Shown: positions 36,830 to 45,289 of the stretch, piece by piece
Position numbering within the stretch: the stretch's first letter is position 1
How the letters are laid out: each line of letters starts with the position of its first letter
Translations under genes and position numbers: made by a program
The notes under the pieces: model-generated
Database searches by the model: none
What the model was told of the DNA's origin: nothing
Seen by the model: the letters and a program-made list of their open reading frames with translations, nothing else
NCBI RefSeq assembly: GCF_030435705.1
Contig: NZ_CP129381.1
Span: forward strand, 1,240,001-1,304,000
Source of the DNA: Rhizobium sp. SSA_523
Lineage (GTDB): Bacteria > Pseudomonadota > Alphaproteobacteria > Rhizobiales > Rhizobiaceae
DNA length: 64,000 nucleotides
Direction: 5' to 3'

Positions 36830-37015
36830 CTAAGCGAAGAAGCGCCGGCTTTCCCCAGGAACACGGCAGGCGGCAAGGCCGGCTTCCTTCTTCGCAACAT
36901 CAAGGAAAACATTTGCACCCCTGCCCGTGGCATAGAGCGGAACGAGTTTGCGGGTGTGGGCGTCACTGTTCCAGCACACAAGCGGCAGAGCGCCGGCGCC
37001 TACTCCACTTTTGCT
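36830..37015 (-). pseudogene. Alkaline phosphatase-like C-terminal fragment
   Basis: On the minus strand the frame ending at the TAG at 36830-36832 reads ALPLVCWNSDAHTRKLVPLYATGRGA then NVFLDVAKKEAG. The HTxxLVPLYAxGxGAxxF pattern is that of the C-terminal region of alkaline phosphatases (histidine metal ligand followed by a strand-turn). Only about 55 residues remain and a TAA closes the frame upstream. The assignment rests on a short motif. Confidence 0.45.
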
Positions 37016-37024
37016 GGACTTGCT

Positions 37025-37540
37025 TTAGCCGAGCCTCAGCGTGTGGACGATCTTCCAGTCCTCAATCGGCACGGACTGTGCGGAACTGATGACGGCGATG
37101 GTGTCAAAGCGAATGATTTTTCCTGAAAATTCCTGTTCGAGAGCGGCAAGCATGCTCGCGCGCTGCTCTGCCGTCACGCCATAAGCGAGCGAGATATGCG
37201 GCATGAAGGAATCTATAGAACCGGAACCGAAAGCCTCGACCGCACGGGTTTTGAAATGCCTGAGCCGACCGACCGGTTCGAAGCCCGCATAGAGCGAGCG
37301 GAAGAACTGCGGCAGTCCGTGGATGATCGTGATGGGGGCCGAGAAGGCGATCTCTCCGGCAAAATTCGCGTCCAGAACGCCGGCTAGATATTTCGCTGGT
37401 CGTTGCATGTCCTCGACCAACGTCAGATGCGGCATGAAGCGCGGCGTACCGAGCTGGTCGGCAATGCGGTTGACGGTTGCCTGGAGGTGTTCAAGATCGG
37501 CGTCTGCGGGTTGCAGCCAAATGGAATGCCAGTCGCTCAT
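37025..37540 (-). CDS. 2H phosphoesterase (2'-5' RNA ligase / cyclic phosphodiesterase-like)
   Basis: The 171-residue protein has the two HxTx-type motifs that define the 2H family: MPHLTL at about residue 34 and MPHISL near residue 125, with the catalytic histidines about 90 residues apart. Members open 2',3'-cyclic or 1'',2''-cyclic phosphates or ligate RNA. The ATG at 37540 gives the usual opening MSDWHSIWLQP; a GTG at 37564 overlaps the LacI stop in GTGA and is the alternative. It is the last gene of the LacI/ABC/IMPase operon, where opening a cyclic phosphate ester would fit. Confidence 0.82.
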   Translation of the reverse strand: MSDWHSIWLQPADADLEHLQATVNRIADQLGTPRFMPHLTLVEDMQRPAKYLAGVLDANFAGEIAFSAPITIIHGLPQFFRSLYAGFEPVGRLRHFKTRAVEAFGSGSIDSFMPHISLAYGVTAEQRASMLAALEQEFSGKIIRFDTIAVISSAQSVPIEDWKIVHTLRLG

Positions 37541-37560
37541 GATGTGATGTCTTTCGTCCT

Positions 37561-38616
37561 TCACGGGGTGGGCACTGTCCGGTCCACCTTCATCGACCGC
37601 ACCGTGTCGCGCATGATGAGCGGCACATCGAGCTGTGTAACGATAGGCGGAGCGGAGGGACTGGCCAGCCGCAGATCGAGAATGTGCAGGATTTCGCGGG
37701 CCTGCCTTTCGACGCTTTGCTGGAAGGTCGTCAATCGGTATGCGCCCCAGCCAGCTTCCGGAATATCGTCGAAACCTACGACCGAGAGATCTTCGGGGAT
37801 CCGCAAACCCAGCATGTTGCGGGCATAATCCATGAGCCCGAGCGCCATCAGGTCGTTCACACAGAACACGCCCTCGACGCGTCGTGCGGGAGAGAGCAAC
37901 AGTGAGGCTGCCAGGCTACCACCCTCGTAATCCGTTCGCTCGGCACGCTCCACGAAGACGTCTAGCCCTGCTGCGCGGGCGGCTTCGACATAGGCCTGCT
38001 CGCGCTCGAGGAGGTTGGGGCTGCCCACGGCCGAGGTGACCATGCCAATGCGCTGCATTCCCCGCGCCGCAAAGACCTGCACGGCCGTGGCGGCGGCCAG
38101 TTTGTTATTGACGCGGATGTGGTCAGGACCTTCTTCATTTCGACCGATGGCAATGAGCGGCTGACCGTTGCGCTGGGCAAGCTCGATAAAGGCGCGCGAT
38201 GGCATGCCCGATAGAACCACCGTGGCCTGGGCCCGATAGCGCAGGAGTTTGGCGTGAGACGCCTGCCCGCTCGCAGTGCTATCTGTGGTAATGAGAACCG
38301 GCACGCGACCGCTTTCAATGAGCAGACGCGAGAGCGTCGCGATCTGCAACGAGCGGAAAGGCGTTTCGGTATCAGACGCGATCATGCCGACCAACTGGCT
38401 GCGGTTGGCGAGAAGCCCGCGCGCCAGATCGTTGACCTGATAACCCAGTTCCTCAGCGGCGCGCATGACTTTTGCGCGCGTTGCCACAGACACGCTGGCG
38501 CCGTGGGTGAAGGTGCGCGACACAGCGGAACGGGAGACGCCAGCGCGCTCGGCCACTTCATGCGCGCTGATATAACGTGGCAGGCCTGGGATTTCCGTAT
38601 CTTCTTTATCCCCCAT
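37561..38616 (-). CDS. LacI family repressor of the IMPase/ABC operon
   Basis: The 351-residue protein has the helix-turn-helix and hinge ISAHEVAERAGVSRSAVSRTFTHGASVSVATRAKVMRAAEELGYQVNDLARGL (residues 16-68) and a ligand domain with SVVGFDDIPEAGWGAYRLTTFQQSVE. It lies within the operon that it probably controls: its ATG shares a base with the permease stop (TGATG). Two similar palindromes (42676-42691 and 43557-43570) upstream of the operon genes are its likely targets. Confidence 0.92.
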   Translation of the reverse strand: MGDKEDTEIPGLPRYISAHEVAERAGVSRSAVSRTFTHGASVSVATRAKVMRAAEELGYQVNDLARGLLANRSQLVGMIASDTETPFRSLQIATLSRLLIESGRVPVLITTDSTASGQASHAKLLRYRAQATVVLSGMPSRAFIELAQRNGQPLIAIGRNEEGPDHIRVNNKLAAATAVQVFAARGMQRIGMVTSAVGSPNLLEREQAYVEAARAAGLDVFVERAERTDYEGGSLAASLLLSPARRVEGVFCVNDLMALGLMDYARNMLGLRIPEDLSVVGFDDIPEAGWGAYRLTTFQQSVERQAREILHILDLRLASPSAPPIVTQLDVPLIMRDTVRSMKVDRTVPTP

Positions 38617-39431
38617 CAGCGGCCCACCTTAGAAAGCACATCCGCCTTGAGAAAACGTTCAATGACGATCATGAAGGCGATGGACGGAACCAGCAGGATG
38701 AGCGCGGTGATCGAGGCAATCTGGTAATTTCCACCCGAGCCTGCGGTGTAGAGCAGCAGCGGCAAGGTGGAAATATCGGGCGCACCGACGAAATAGGTGC
38801 CGGTAAACTCGTCGAGCGATTCCAGAAAGACGAAGATGGCGCTTGCCAGCAGGCCCGGCGCTGCGATCGGCAGCGTGACATCGCAAAAGGTCTTGAACGC
38901 CGTGGCACCCATGGAGCGCGCCGCTTCCTCAAGCTCGCGGTCGATCGCAGAAAAAGCAGCCGTTGCGATCCACACCGCATAAACGAGGCCATGCGTGACA
39001 TGGACGAGGACGACGCCGACGACAGTGCCATTCAGCCCCAACTGATAAAAAAGACGCGCGATATTTACATAAACCGGCAGGTTCGGAAATGCCTGCGGGA
39101 TCAGAAGGACAAGCAGGATGGCACCGCGGAACGGCAGTTTTAGCCGCGCCAATGCATAGCCCGCAGGGATGGCAAGACCAATCGAGAAGATGACGGTAAG
39201 GCAGGCAATCATCACGCTCATGGTCAGCGACGTCGTGGCATTGCCGCGTGGGGAAAAAACGCTCACCCAGTAGGAAAAGCCGTATTGCAGAGGCAGCGCA
39301 TGGGGGAAATACCATTTCTCCGCCACCGCCCAAAGCACGAGATTGGTCAATGGGCCGAAGATGGCGAAGGCAAGGAGCCCGAGGCCGAGCGCGCGGGGTA
39401 TCCACTTGAGGTCAATCATGGTCGTTTTCAT
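38616..39431 (-). CDS. ABC permease, PotC/PhnV-like
   Basis: The 271-residue inner-membrane permease has six hydrophobic segments and the EAA loop DRELEEAARSMGATAFKTFCDVTLPIAAPGLL near residue 165. It overlaps the upstream permease stop in ATGA and the LacI start in TGATG. With the preceding permease it forms the channel of an importer of the polyamine/phosphonate/iron class, whose substrates are often charged or phosphorylated. Confidence 0.91.
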   Translation of the reverse strand: MKTTMIDLKWIPRALGLGLLAFAIFGPLTNLVLWAVAEKWYFPHALPLQYGFSYWVSVFSPRGNATTSLTMSVMIACLTVIFSIGLAIPAGYALARLKLPFRGAILLVLLIPQAFPNLPVYVNIARLFYQLGLNGTVVGVVLVHVTHGLVYAVWIATAAFSAIDRELEEAARSMGATAFKTFCDVTLPIAAPGLLASAIFVFLESLDEFTGTYFVGAPDISTLPLLLYTAGSGGNYQIASITALILLVPSIAFMIVIERFLKADVLSKVGR

Positions 39432-40288
39432 CGATGTTCCCTCATCGTCTGGCGCAGATAGACCCATCCCACAAGGCTGGTCGTCAAGAGCGAGATGACA
39501 CCGAGCGCATTGGCAACGCCGTAATCTCCATAGGCGTTGATGCGGAAAGCCATGCTGGCCGTGATCATGGTCGGTGATTGCGCGTTGATCATCAGCGGCA
39601 CGGAGAGAACCGACATCATCGTGACAAAACTCAGGATGAGACCCACGAGCAAGGTGGGAAGCACCTGCGGCAGGATGATTTCGATCAAGATGCGCAAACG
39701 GCTTGCGCCCAGATTGCGAGCAGACTCAATCATGGAGCGGTCAAGCGAGGCCATCGCGCCAGCCAGCAGCAAGGTCACAAAGGGCGTCTGCTTCCAGACG
39801 AACGCGATCACAATGCCGCGCCAATCGAGAAAGCTGGTTGTCTGCATGGGTGTTAGAATATCAGCCTGCGTGAGAATGCTGTTCATCAAGCCGTTCTTGG
39901 CAAGAAAGGTTCTTAGGATCTGGCCGACGACGATGAACGGCACGAAAAGTGGCCAGCGGTAGAGCCAACGCAGGATTGCCACTGCGCGTGGGTTGGAGCC
40001 CAGTGTCAGGTATCCACCAATTGAGATCGACAGAAGCCCGATCAACACCGCAGACAGGCTGACGATCACAATCGTGAAGACAATATCGCTGCTGTAGAGT
40101 TCGAATGCCTTTCGAAAATTGGCAAAGCCGAACAGGCCGTCCACCGCAAAAGCCCCGGTGATGGAACTCACCAGAGGCACGATGAAAAGAAGCAGCACGA
40201 TGACCAGCGCTGGCATGACCAGCAAAAGGCCGAGAAGCGGGATCGGCATGGCATTCACCGAATTCGTGTTTCGATCAGGTTTTGCCAT
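39428..40288 (-). CDS. ABC permease, PotB/PhnU-like
   Basis: The 286-residue inner-membrane permease begins MAKPDRNTNS, then a first helix (PIPLLGLLLVMPALVIVLLLFIVPLV), and carries the EAA loop DRSMIESARNLGASRLRILIEIILPQVLPTLL. The ATG at 40288 follows 55 bp after the binding-protein stop, and the gap contains a strong hairpin. A long in-frame extension upstream overlaps the hairpin and the binding-protein gene and is not used. Confidence 0.91.
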   Translation of the reverse strand: MAKPDRNTNSVNAMPIPLLGLLLVMPALVIVLLLFIVPLVSSITGAFAVDGLFGFANFRKAFELYSSDIVFTIVIVSLSAVLIGLLSISIGGYLTLGSNPRAVAILRWLYRWPLFVPFIVVGQILRTFLAKNGLMNSILTQADILTPMQTTSFLDWRGIVIAFVWKQTPFVTLLLAGAMASLDRSMIESARNLGASRLRILIEIILPQVLPTLLVGLILSFVTMMSVLSVPLMINAQSPTMITASMAFRINAYGDYGVANALGVISLLTTSLVGWVYLRQTMREHR

Positions 40289-40305
40289 TTCTGGCAGCAA
40301 GAGTA

Positions 40306-40332
40306 CCGGGCGGCGATTGTCACGCCGCCCGG
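40306..40332 (-). terminator. Intercistronic hairpin after binding-protein gene
   Basis: CCGGGCGGCG at 40306-40315 and CGCCGCCCGG at 40323-40332 form a perfect 10-bp GC stem with a 7-nt loop. It lies 11 bp after the binding-protein stop and has no T-run; a partial terminator or RNA-stabilising role is likely. Confidence 0.65.
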
Positions 40333-40343
40333 CGGGTCTTCGA

Positions 40344-41477
40344 TCAGTTTCCGACCTGGCGCTCGTACGCTTCGAGGATCGCTTTGTTATAGGGGGCAAT
40401 TGGGAAGGCCTTGCCGTTCTTGGCAAGATCGGCCGGGCTGATATCGGTAAACAGCTTTTCCCAGGTTGCCTTGTCGAGCTTGGCCTGCACGTGCTGCGCG
40501 TCGATGCCCGGATACCAGTTGAAGCGCTCAACAATGCCCTTGGCCTGCACTTCGGGGCTGGTGGCCAGGTTGACGAACTTTTCAGCCAGTTCCTTGTGCG
40601 GCGCCTTTTCCGGGATGGTATAATGCATTGGCTGGCCGGGCATGCCGGGGGCGGGAAGAACCAGCTTCATATCCGGCGGCAGCTTTCCAGTGGCCTTCCA
40701 GCTGTAGAACATGTCCACCCAGACCGGGCCGATTGCGATTTCTCCGCGGCTCAGCATATCCAGCGTCCCGGCATTGCCGGGCGTCAACGTGGCATTGGTG
40801 GTGAAGTCTTTGAGCTTGGCGAAGGCAGGTCCCCACTTTTCGGCTTCACTTTCCTCGAATGGCCCCTGCTGCAGCTTATCGCCGTCACCGGCAAAAGCGT
40901 AGATCCAGCCCATGACGAAGCTGACGCCGGAGGCGCCGCCCTTGATGCCGTTATAGCCGAACTGCTTGGGGTTTGCCTTGGCCCAGGCAACAAGCTCCTC
41001 GTAGCTCTTCGGCGGCGTTGGAACCAGCGCCGGATTGTAGGCAAGGGCCGTCTGGCTGTTGAACATCGGCATCACATAGCCATCGACATTCGTGCCGAGC
41101 GCCATTTTGGCATTCTCGCGCGTCACCAGCTTGCCGCTCTCGATCTGGTCGCGGTACTTTGCAAGATACTCTTTCTCTACCATAGGGCCAACGAACTTTT
41201 CGTGCACCACGGCAACATCGGCGTCCCAGGTTGCAACGTTGGCGCCAGCCTGCGCGTCAAAGCGCTCTAGGATTTTTTGCGATCCGGCATCGCCGGGGCC
41301 CGTGCCGACGGCGCGAACCTTCACGCCGGGATTCTGCTTTTCAAACAGTGGACCCAGGTAGTCGTTGATATAGTCGACCATGTTCTGGTCACCAGCCGTC
41401 ATGACGGTCAGATCTTCAGCCATGAGCGGCGAGGTTGTCAGCCCGAGGGCCAGCAGAGAATAGGCGAGAGGTTTCAT
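40344..41477 (-). CDS. Periplasmic substrate-binding protein (type II, PotD/AfuA-like)
   Basis: The 377-residue protein has a Sec signal (MKPLAYSLLALGLTTSPLMA, cleaved before EDLTVMTAG) and the type II binding fold with NSQTALAYNPALVPTPPKSYEELVAWAKANP near residue 130 and GGASGVSFVMGWIYAFAGDG. It should be the receptor of the importer encoded around it. Its substrate is unknown. Relatives bind polyamines, 2-aminoethylphosphonate, iron or phosphorylated sugars. Confidence 0.9.
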   Translation of the reverse strand: MKPLAYSLLALGLTTSPLMAEDLTVMTAGDQNMVDYINDYLGPLFEKQNPGVKVRAVGTGPGDAGSQKILERFDAQAGANVATWDADVAVVHEKFVGPMVEKEYLAKYRDQIESGKLVTRENAKMALGTNVDGYVMPMFNSQTALAYNPALVPTPPKSYEELVAWAKANPKQFGYNGIKGGASGVSFVMGWIYAFAGDGDKLQQGPFEESEAEKWGPAFAKLKDFTTNATLTPGNAGTLDMLSRGEIAIGPVWVDMFYSWKATGKLPPDMKLVLPAPGMPGQPMHYTIPEKAPHKELAEKFVNLATSPEVQAKGIVERFNWYPGIDAQHVQAKLDKATWEKLFTDISPADLAKNGKAFPIAPYNKAILEAYERQVGN

Positions 41478-41545
41478 GTCATCAGTCCTTTTCGAGGTGA
41501 TTACAGGCAGTTGAAGCGTATGCGAGGCATGGAAAGGGCGTTGCA

Positions 41546-41562
41546 GGAGCCAGTACGGCTCC
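41546..41562 (-). terminator. Hairpin between ABC ATPase and binding-protein genes
   Basis: GGAGCC at 41546-41551 and GGCTCC at 41557-41562 form a 6-bp stem with an AGTAC loop, 12 bp after the ATPase stop. Without a T-run it is only a possible attenuator. Confidence 0.4.
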
Positions 41563-41574
41563 CGCGGCCCGCAC

Positions 41575-42651
41575 TTACGGGCGCGGAAAAATGTAGAGCG
41601 CAGGTTCGGGCACTGTGATTTCTACGGGCGCGCCCTCTTCGAAGCGCGTGACGCAATCCACAATGAGGCTGGTGTCGCCAAGATGGACGATATGGCGCCA
41701 GAGCCCGCCGGGATAGCTGACCTGCGCAACCTGACCCGTCAGCACAAGACCATCCCGCTCTGAGCCAGGCGCAGCGTCCGCCGCGGTCATCTGCAACGAT
41801 TCGCTGCGGAATCGGGCAATCGCCGGCCCCGACGCAAGCTGTTGATCGCCGCGCTTGATCACGGTTTTGCGGTTGTTTTGGCCTTCGGAGATGCCAATGC
41901 TGTTGCCAGAAACCTCGACGTTGATCTCGACGATGTTTTCTGCGCCCATGAACGCTGCCACAAAATCCGAATTCGGCTGGCTATAGACCTCCTGCGGGGT
42001 GCCGGCCTGAGCGATCTCGCCACCATTCATGATGACGATGCGGTCGGCCATGACCATGGCTTCCTCACGGTCGTGGGTAACGTGCACGGCGGTGATGCCC
42101 AGCCGGCGCTGCAATGCACTGATTTCGTGACGAACAGTCAGGCGGATGCGTGCGTCGAGGTTGGAGAGCGGCTCGTCGAGCAGCAGGATGTCGGGATTGA
42201 TGGCAAGTGCACGACCAAGCGCTACGCGCTGGCGCTGGCCGCCGGAGAGTTCGGCGGGCTTGCGGTTGCCCAACGCCTGCAGTCCGAGAAGCGCCTTCAT
42301 CTCGTCGATGCGCTGGCGAGCCGATTCCCGCTCAATGCGACGCAATTTCAGACCATAGCCAATATTCTGATCGACCGTCATATGCGGCCAGAGCGCATAG
42401 GACTGAAACACCAGCGCCATGCCGCGCTTGTCAGGAGGCTGGCGCGTAACGTCGCGGCCGCCAATGGAAATTGTGCCCTCAGTGGGTGTGTTGAAACCCG
42501 CAACGGTTCGCAACAACGTTGTTTTGCCACAACCGGACGAGCCGAGCAGAGCGACGAACTCGCCCTTGCGCACGGACAGATCGATCCCCTTTAGAATCTC
42601 GTTGTCGCCGTAGCGCACGCGGGCGTGCGATATATTCAGGTAGCCTTCCAT
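41575..42651 (-). CDS. ABC transporter ATPase (PotA/PhnT-like)
   Basis: The 358-residue ATPase has Walker A GSSGCGKTT, signature LSGGQRQRVALGRAL and Walker B ILLLDEPLSNLD, with a C-terminal TOBE domain that ends in PEPALYIFPRP. The ATG at 42651 has GGAGGGA upstream, so the extension to 42681 is rejected. A 16-bp palindromic operator lies 24 bp upstream, between this gene and the inositol-monophosphatase-family gene. Confidence 0.93.
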   Translation of the reverse strand: MEGYLNISHARVRYGDNEILKGIDLSVRKGEFVALLGSSGCGKTTLLRTVAGFNTPTEGTISIGGRDVTRQPPDKRGMALVFQSYALWPHMTVDQNIGYGLKLRRIERESARQRIDEMKALLGLQALGNRKPAELSGGQRQRVALGRALAINPDILLLDEPLSNLDARIRLTVRHEISALQRRLGITAVHVTHDREEAMVMADRIVIMNGGEIAQAGTPQEVYSQPNSDFVAAFMGAENIVEINVEVSGNSIGISEGQNNRKTVIKRGDQQLASGPAIARFRSESLQMTAADAAPGSERDGLVLTGQVAQVSYPGGLWRHIVHLGDTSLIVDCVTRFEEGAPVEITVPEPALYIFPRP

Positions 42652-42675
42652 CGGTCCCTCCAATACCAATGAACA

Positions 42676-42691
42676 TTGCACAGCTGTGCAA
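42676..42691. promoter_or_regulatory. LacI-type operator TTGCACAGCTGTGCAA
   Basis: This is a perfect 16-bp palindrome upstream of the ABC ATPase gene. Its inner 14 bases differ by one base from the site at 43557-43570. A LacI gene lies in the same operon. Confidence 0.85.
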
Positions 42692-42731
42692 CGAATTTAT
42701 GACACCTCGCCCTGAAGCGGCAAAAGGTGAC

Positions 42732-43532
42732 TTACCGCGTCTCCTCCCGAGACGCGGCAAGTGGTATGCCCATGATATCGCTGATCGGTTCGGCAAGGTC
42801 GGGAACGCATGCCAGCACAGGACCACCGCGCAGGATCTTTTCGCGACCTTCGAATGAGCAGACCCTCCCGCCTGCCTCTTCGACCATCAGCAATCCAGCC
42901 ATGCAATCCCAGGAATTCATGTGGCGCTCGACATAGGCTTCATTGCGTCCGTCGGCGACGTAAGCCAGTCCCAGCGCGCCGGAGCCTGCTCGGCGAACGT
43001 TGAAGCCAAACTCGAGCAAACCATTCATCACGCCAAGATAGTCGTGCTTTTCGATGCGTGAAGACCACCCAAGCTCCACCGTTGCGGCCTCCGCGGCGGT
43101 GACGTCGGATATGTGAATCGGCTGCTCATTAAGCGTTGCACCGTGGCCACGCTGCGCGAAGTGCAGTTCACGCAGCACCGGATTGTAGATCGCGCCGAAT
43201 TCGGCCCGCCCGTTTTCGACATAGGCGATCGCGATGCAGAAATGTGGGATATTGCGGGCAAAGTTGGCCGTGCCATCGATCGGATCGACGACCCACAGTG
43301 TCGCCGCGTCGCTGCCGCCCCCCTCCTCGCCAAAGAAACCATCGTTTGGATAGGCTTCGGAAATGGCTTGGCGCAGGAACGTTTCGCAGCGCCCGTCGAA
43401 CTCGGTTAGATAGTCTTGGCGGCCCTTCATCTGCACAGCTCGGACTTGCCCAAAGCCCTGCATCACCAGTTCGCCCGCGCGAATGATGATTTGTCTGCAG
43501 AAATCCACTTTGTCGTTGAGCATTCGCGTCAT
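42732..43532 (-). CDS. Inositol-monophosphatase family phosphatase
   Basis: The product is about 266 residues with all three metal-site motifs of the IMPase family: FFGEEGG near residue 72, WVVDPIDGTANFARNIPHFCIAIAY near residues 85-110, and SWDCMAGLLMVEEAGG near residue 215. These Mg-dependent enzymes remove phosphate from inositol phosphates, sugar phosphates or 3'-phosphoadenosine nucleotides. The start may be 43532 or 43523. It is first in the operon, with its own copy of the LacI operator 25 bp upstream, so its substrate is probably derived from the imported compound. Confidence 0.93.
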   Translation of the reverse strand: MTRMLNDKVDFCRQIIIRAGELVMQGFGQVRAVQMKGRQDYLTEFDGRCETFLRQAISEAYPNDGFFGEEGGGSDAATLWVVDPIDGTANFARNIPHFCIAIAYVENGRAEFGAIYNPVLRELHFAQRGHGATLNEQPIHISDVTAAEAATVELGWSSRIEKHDYLGVMNGLLEFGFNVRRAGSGALGLAYVADGRNEAYVERHMNSWDCMAGLLMVEEAGGRVCSFEGREKILRGGPVLACVPDLAEPISDIMGIPLAASREETR

Positions 43533-43556
43533 CCAGCAATGCGATGCCACGATATT

Positions 43557-43570
43557 TGCACAGCCGTGCA
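43557..43570. promoter_or_regulatory. LacI-type operator, second copy (TGCACAGCCGTGCA)
   Basis: This near-palindrome differs in one base from TGCACAGCTGTGCA at 42677-42690. It lies 25 bp upstream of the phosphatase gene, at the head of the operon. Confidence 0.8.
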
Positions 43571-43654
43571 TTCTTGTAAACCGCTCCGCCTGCGAGGAGT
43601 GCGTGCCCTTGGTGATTTGAGGAGGCAAGTCTCCTTGCGTTGCGCCGCATTGAG

Positions 43655-44193
43655 CAGTCACGTCTCCTTGGGCTCACCGCCAGCAGGCCAATCGGTGAAC
43701 GTGGCAACGCATTTCTCAGTGCCTATGCCGATCTCGACTGCGGCGACGCCTTCGGCATCTTTGCTGATCTGAGCCGGTTCTTCGGCAACAATGGCGTGGT
43801 TGCGACCGGCGTCCAGACTGATTCACAAGGCACAAGCCTGATGGCGGAAGCGTCCGGCCGGCGTTCCTTCATCGATTCCGATTTGGATTGGCTGGCAGCG
43901 ACAGCGAAGGCAGCCGTCGGCGCCGGGGTGCGGGCGTTACCTACAGTGGGACCGTCGCGCGACTAGAGGCACATGCGGAGCAAGTGGAGGATGCTCTCTA
44001 TGTCCGAGGCCAGGTGGAAGGCGCTGTGATCCTGGCAGGCGGCGATATCTTCCTGAGCAAACGGATCAATGACGCTTTCGCAGTGGTCGACGCTGGCGCA
44101 CCGCGAGATGCAGTTTGAGAACCGCCCGATCGGCAAGACGAACCGGAACGGGAAGAAGCTCGTGCCCAATTTTCGGGCTAACGAAACCAACAG
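43655..44193 (+). pseudogene. Fimbrial usher (FimD family) remnant with two frameshifts
   Basis: Frame 2 gives SRPIGERGNAFLSAYADLDCGD then AFGIFADLSRFFGNNGVVATGVQ; frame 1 (from about 43930) gives VEGAVILAGGDIFLSKRIND then AFAVVDAGAP; frame 2 again gives FENRPIGKTNRNGKKLVPN then FRANETNR. In order these match the late barrel and C-terminal part of outer-membrane ushers, where a VDAGAPxVxVxxENRPxGxT run is typical. Two frame changes and loss of both ends show that the gene is dead. No chaperone or pilin gene adjoins it. Confidence 0.8.
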
Positions 44194-44434
44194 GCCTCCA
44201 GGCGGTCGAGGAGGCAGGCAAGATCATGAGGTAAAATCCATAGAGATGCTGATCAGGCTCCCTGTTTCGGTCCCGGCACGCTTTCTGGAGAGCGATGGTA
44301 CGATCATTGATATCAAGAAGTCCTGACGCAATTGACCTGTCGGAGCGGCTCGTCATGGGCGCGCTCAACCGCCTCGCTCGGCGGAGGCCAAGGTCGACGG
44401 TAAAGCCAGGTCTGGAGCCGCCGGGTGTAAGTGC

Positions 44435-45196
44435 TCACCCACCGAGCTTGGAGAGCACGAAAGCGGCAAGAAATCCGACGACTGTGATTAGGCCAGCATA
44501 TTCGTGCGTCTCCTCGAATGCCTCCGGCATCATAGTGTCGGCAATCATCGCTAGGATGGCACCCGCTGCGAGGGCTGTGGTTGCGGCGATAACATCGGGA
44601 CTGGCATCAACGAGCGCAACGTTACCCAGCAGGGCGGCAACACCTGAGGCAACTGCTATCACCCCCCACACGCTAAAGATGTACAGGGCCGACCGTCCGG
44701 CCTTTCGCATACCTGCCGCACTGGCGAGGCCCTCTGGAACATTGGACAGGAAGATGGCGGCAACCGTCACGAGGCTGACACCAGACCCGCCCAGGAGGCT
44801 GACGCCGATCACAACCGATTCTGGTATGCCATCGAGCAACGCTCCGACTGCGATCGCCATGCCCGAACCTTCTGAAGCGTCCTGCTGCTTCTGGTGCGGA
44901 TTAGAGCCAGAGCGTTTGCGGTGCTTGGCGCCGCGACTAGAGAGATAGATGTTGGCGAAAGTATAGGCAGCGGCACCGCTTAGGAAACCGAGGGCGGTGG
45001 AGTCAAACCCGCCTTTGGCGAAGGCCTTGTCCATAAGCTCGAACGCCACGGCGGAGATGAGGACGCCAGAGCCGATCGCCATCACCGCTGCGATCAGCCG
45101 TTGCGGCAACCTTGCAAAAAAAGGAACAGCCGCGCCCACTATGAGAGCGGATCCGCCCAAAAGACCCCAAGCCCCCGCCTGTAGCCATGATGGCAT
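44435..45196 (-). CDS. ZIP family divalent metal transporter
   Basis: The 253-residue membrane protein has eight or so helices. The ZIP metal-site helices are GALLDGIPESVVIGVSLLGG near residue 135 and IFLSNVPEGLASAAGM near residue 165, both with the conserved N/DxPE pattern. A cytoplasmic loop rich in histidine, lysine and serine (residues 90-115) separates the halves. It should move zinc, iron or manganese. The ATG at 45196 has GGAGG 4 bp upstream. An EcfG-like promoter sequence lies at 45230-45254. Confidence 0.92.
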   Translation of the reverse strand: MPSWLQAGAWGLLGGSALIVGAAVPFFARLPQRLIAAVMAIGSGVLISAVAFELMDKAFAKGGFDSTALGFLSGAAAYTFANIYLSSRGAKHRKRSGSNPHQKQQDASEGSGMAIAVGALLDGIPESVVIGVSLLGGSGVSLVTVAAIFLSNVPEGLASAAGMRKAGRSALYIFSVWGVIAVASGVAALLGNVALVDASPDVIAATTALAAGAILAMIADTMMPEAFEETHEYAGLITVVGFLAAFVLSKLGG

Positions 45197-45229
45197 CGTT
45201 CCTCCGCCCGTTATCAAGAGACCTCCCTC

Positions 45230-45254
45230 AACCAGCACATGACCTTTGAGTTCC
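45230..45254 (-). promoter_or_regulatory. EcfG-like promoter candidate for the ZIP gene
   Basis: On the minus strand GGAAC (45254-45250), a 16-bp spacer and GGTT (45233-45230) fit the general-stress pattern GGAAC-N16/17-cGTT except for one base. It lies 34 bp before the ZIP start. Confidence 0.5.
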
Positions 45255-45289
45255 GCGTCAGAGACCAAGAATGGGTCTAAACCGTCAGC

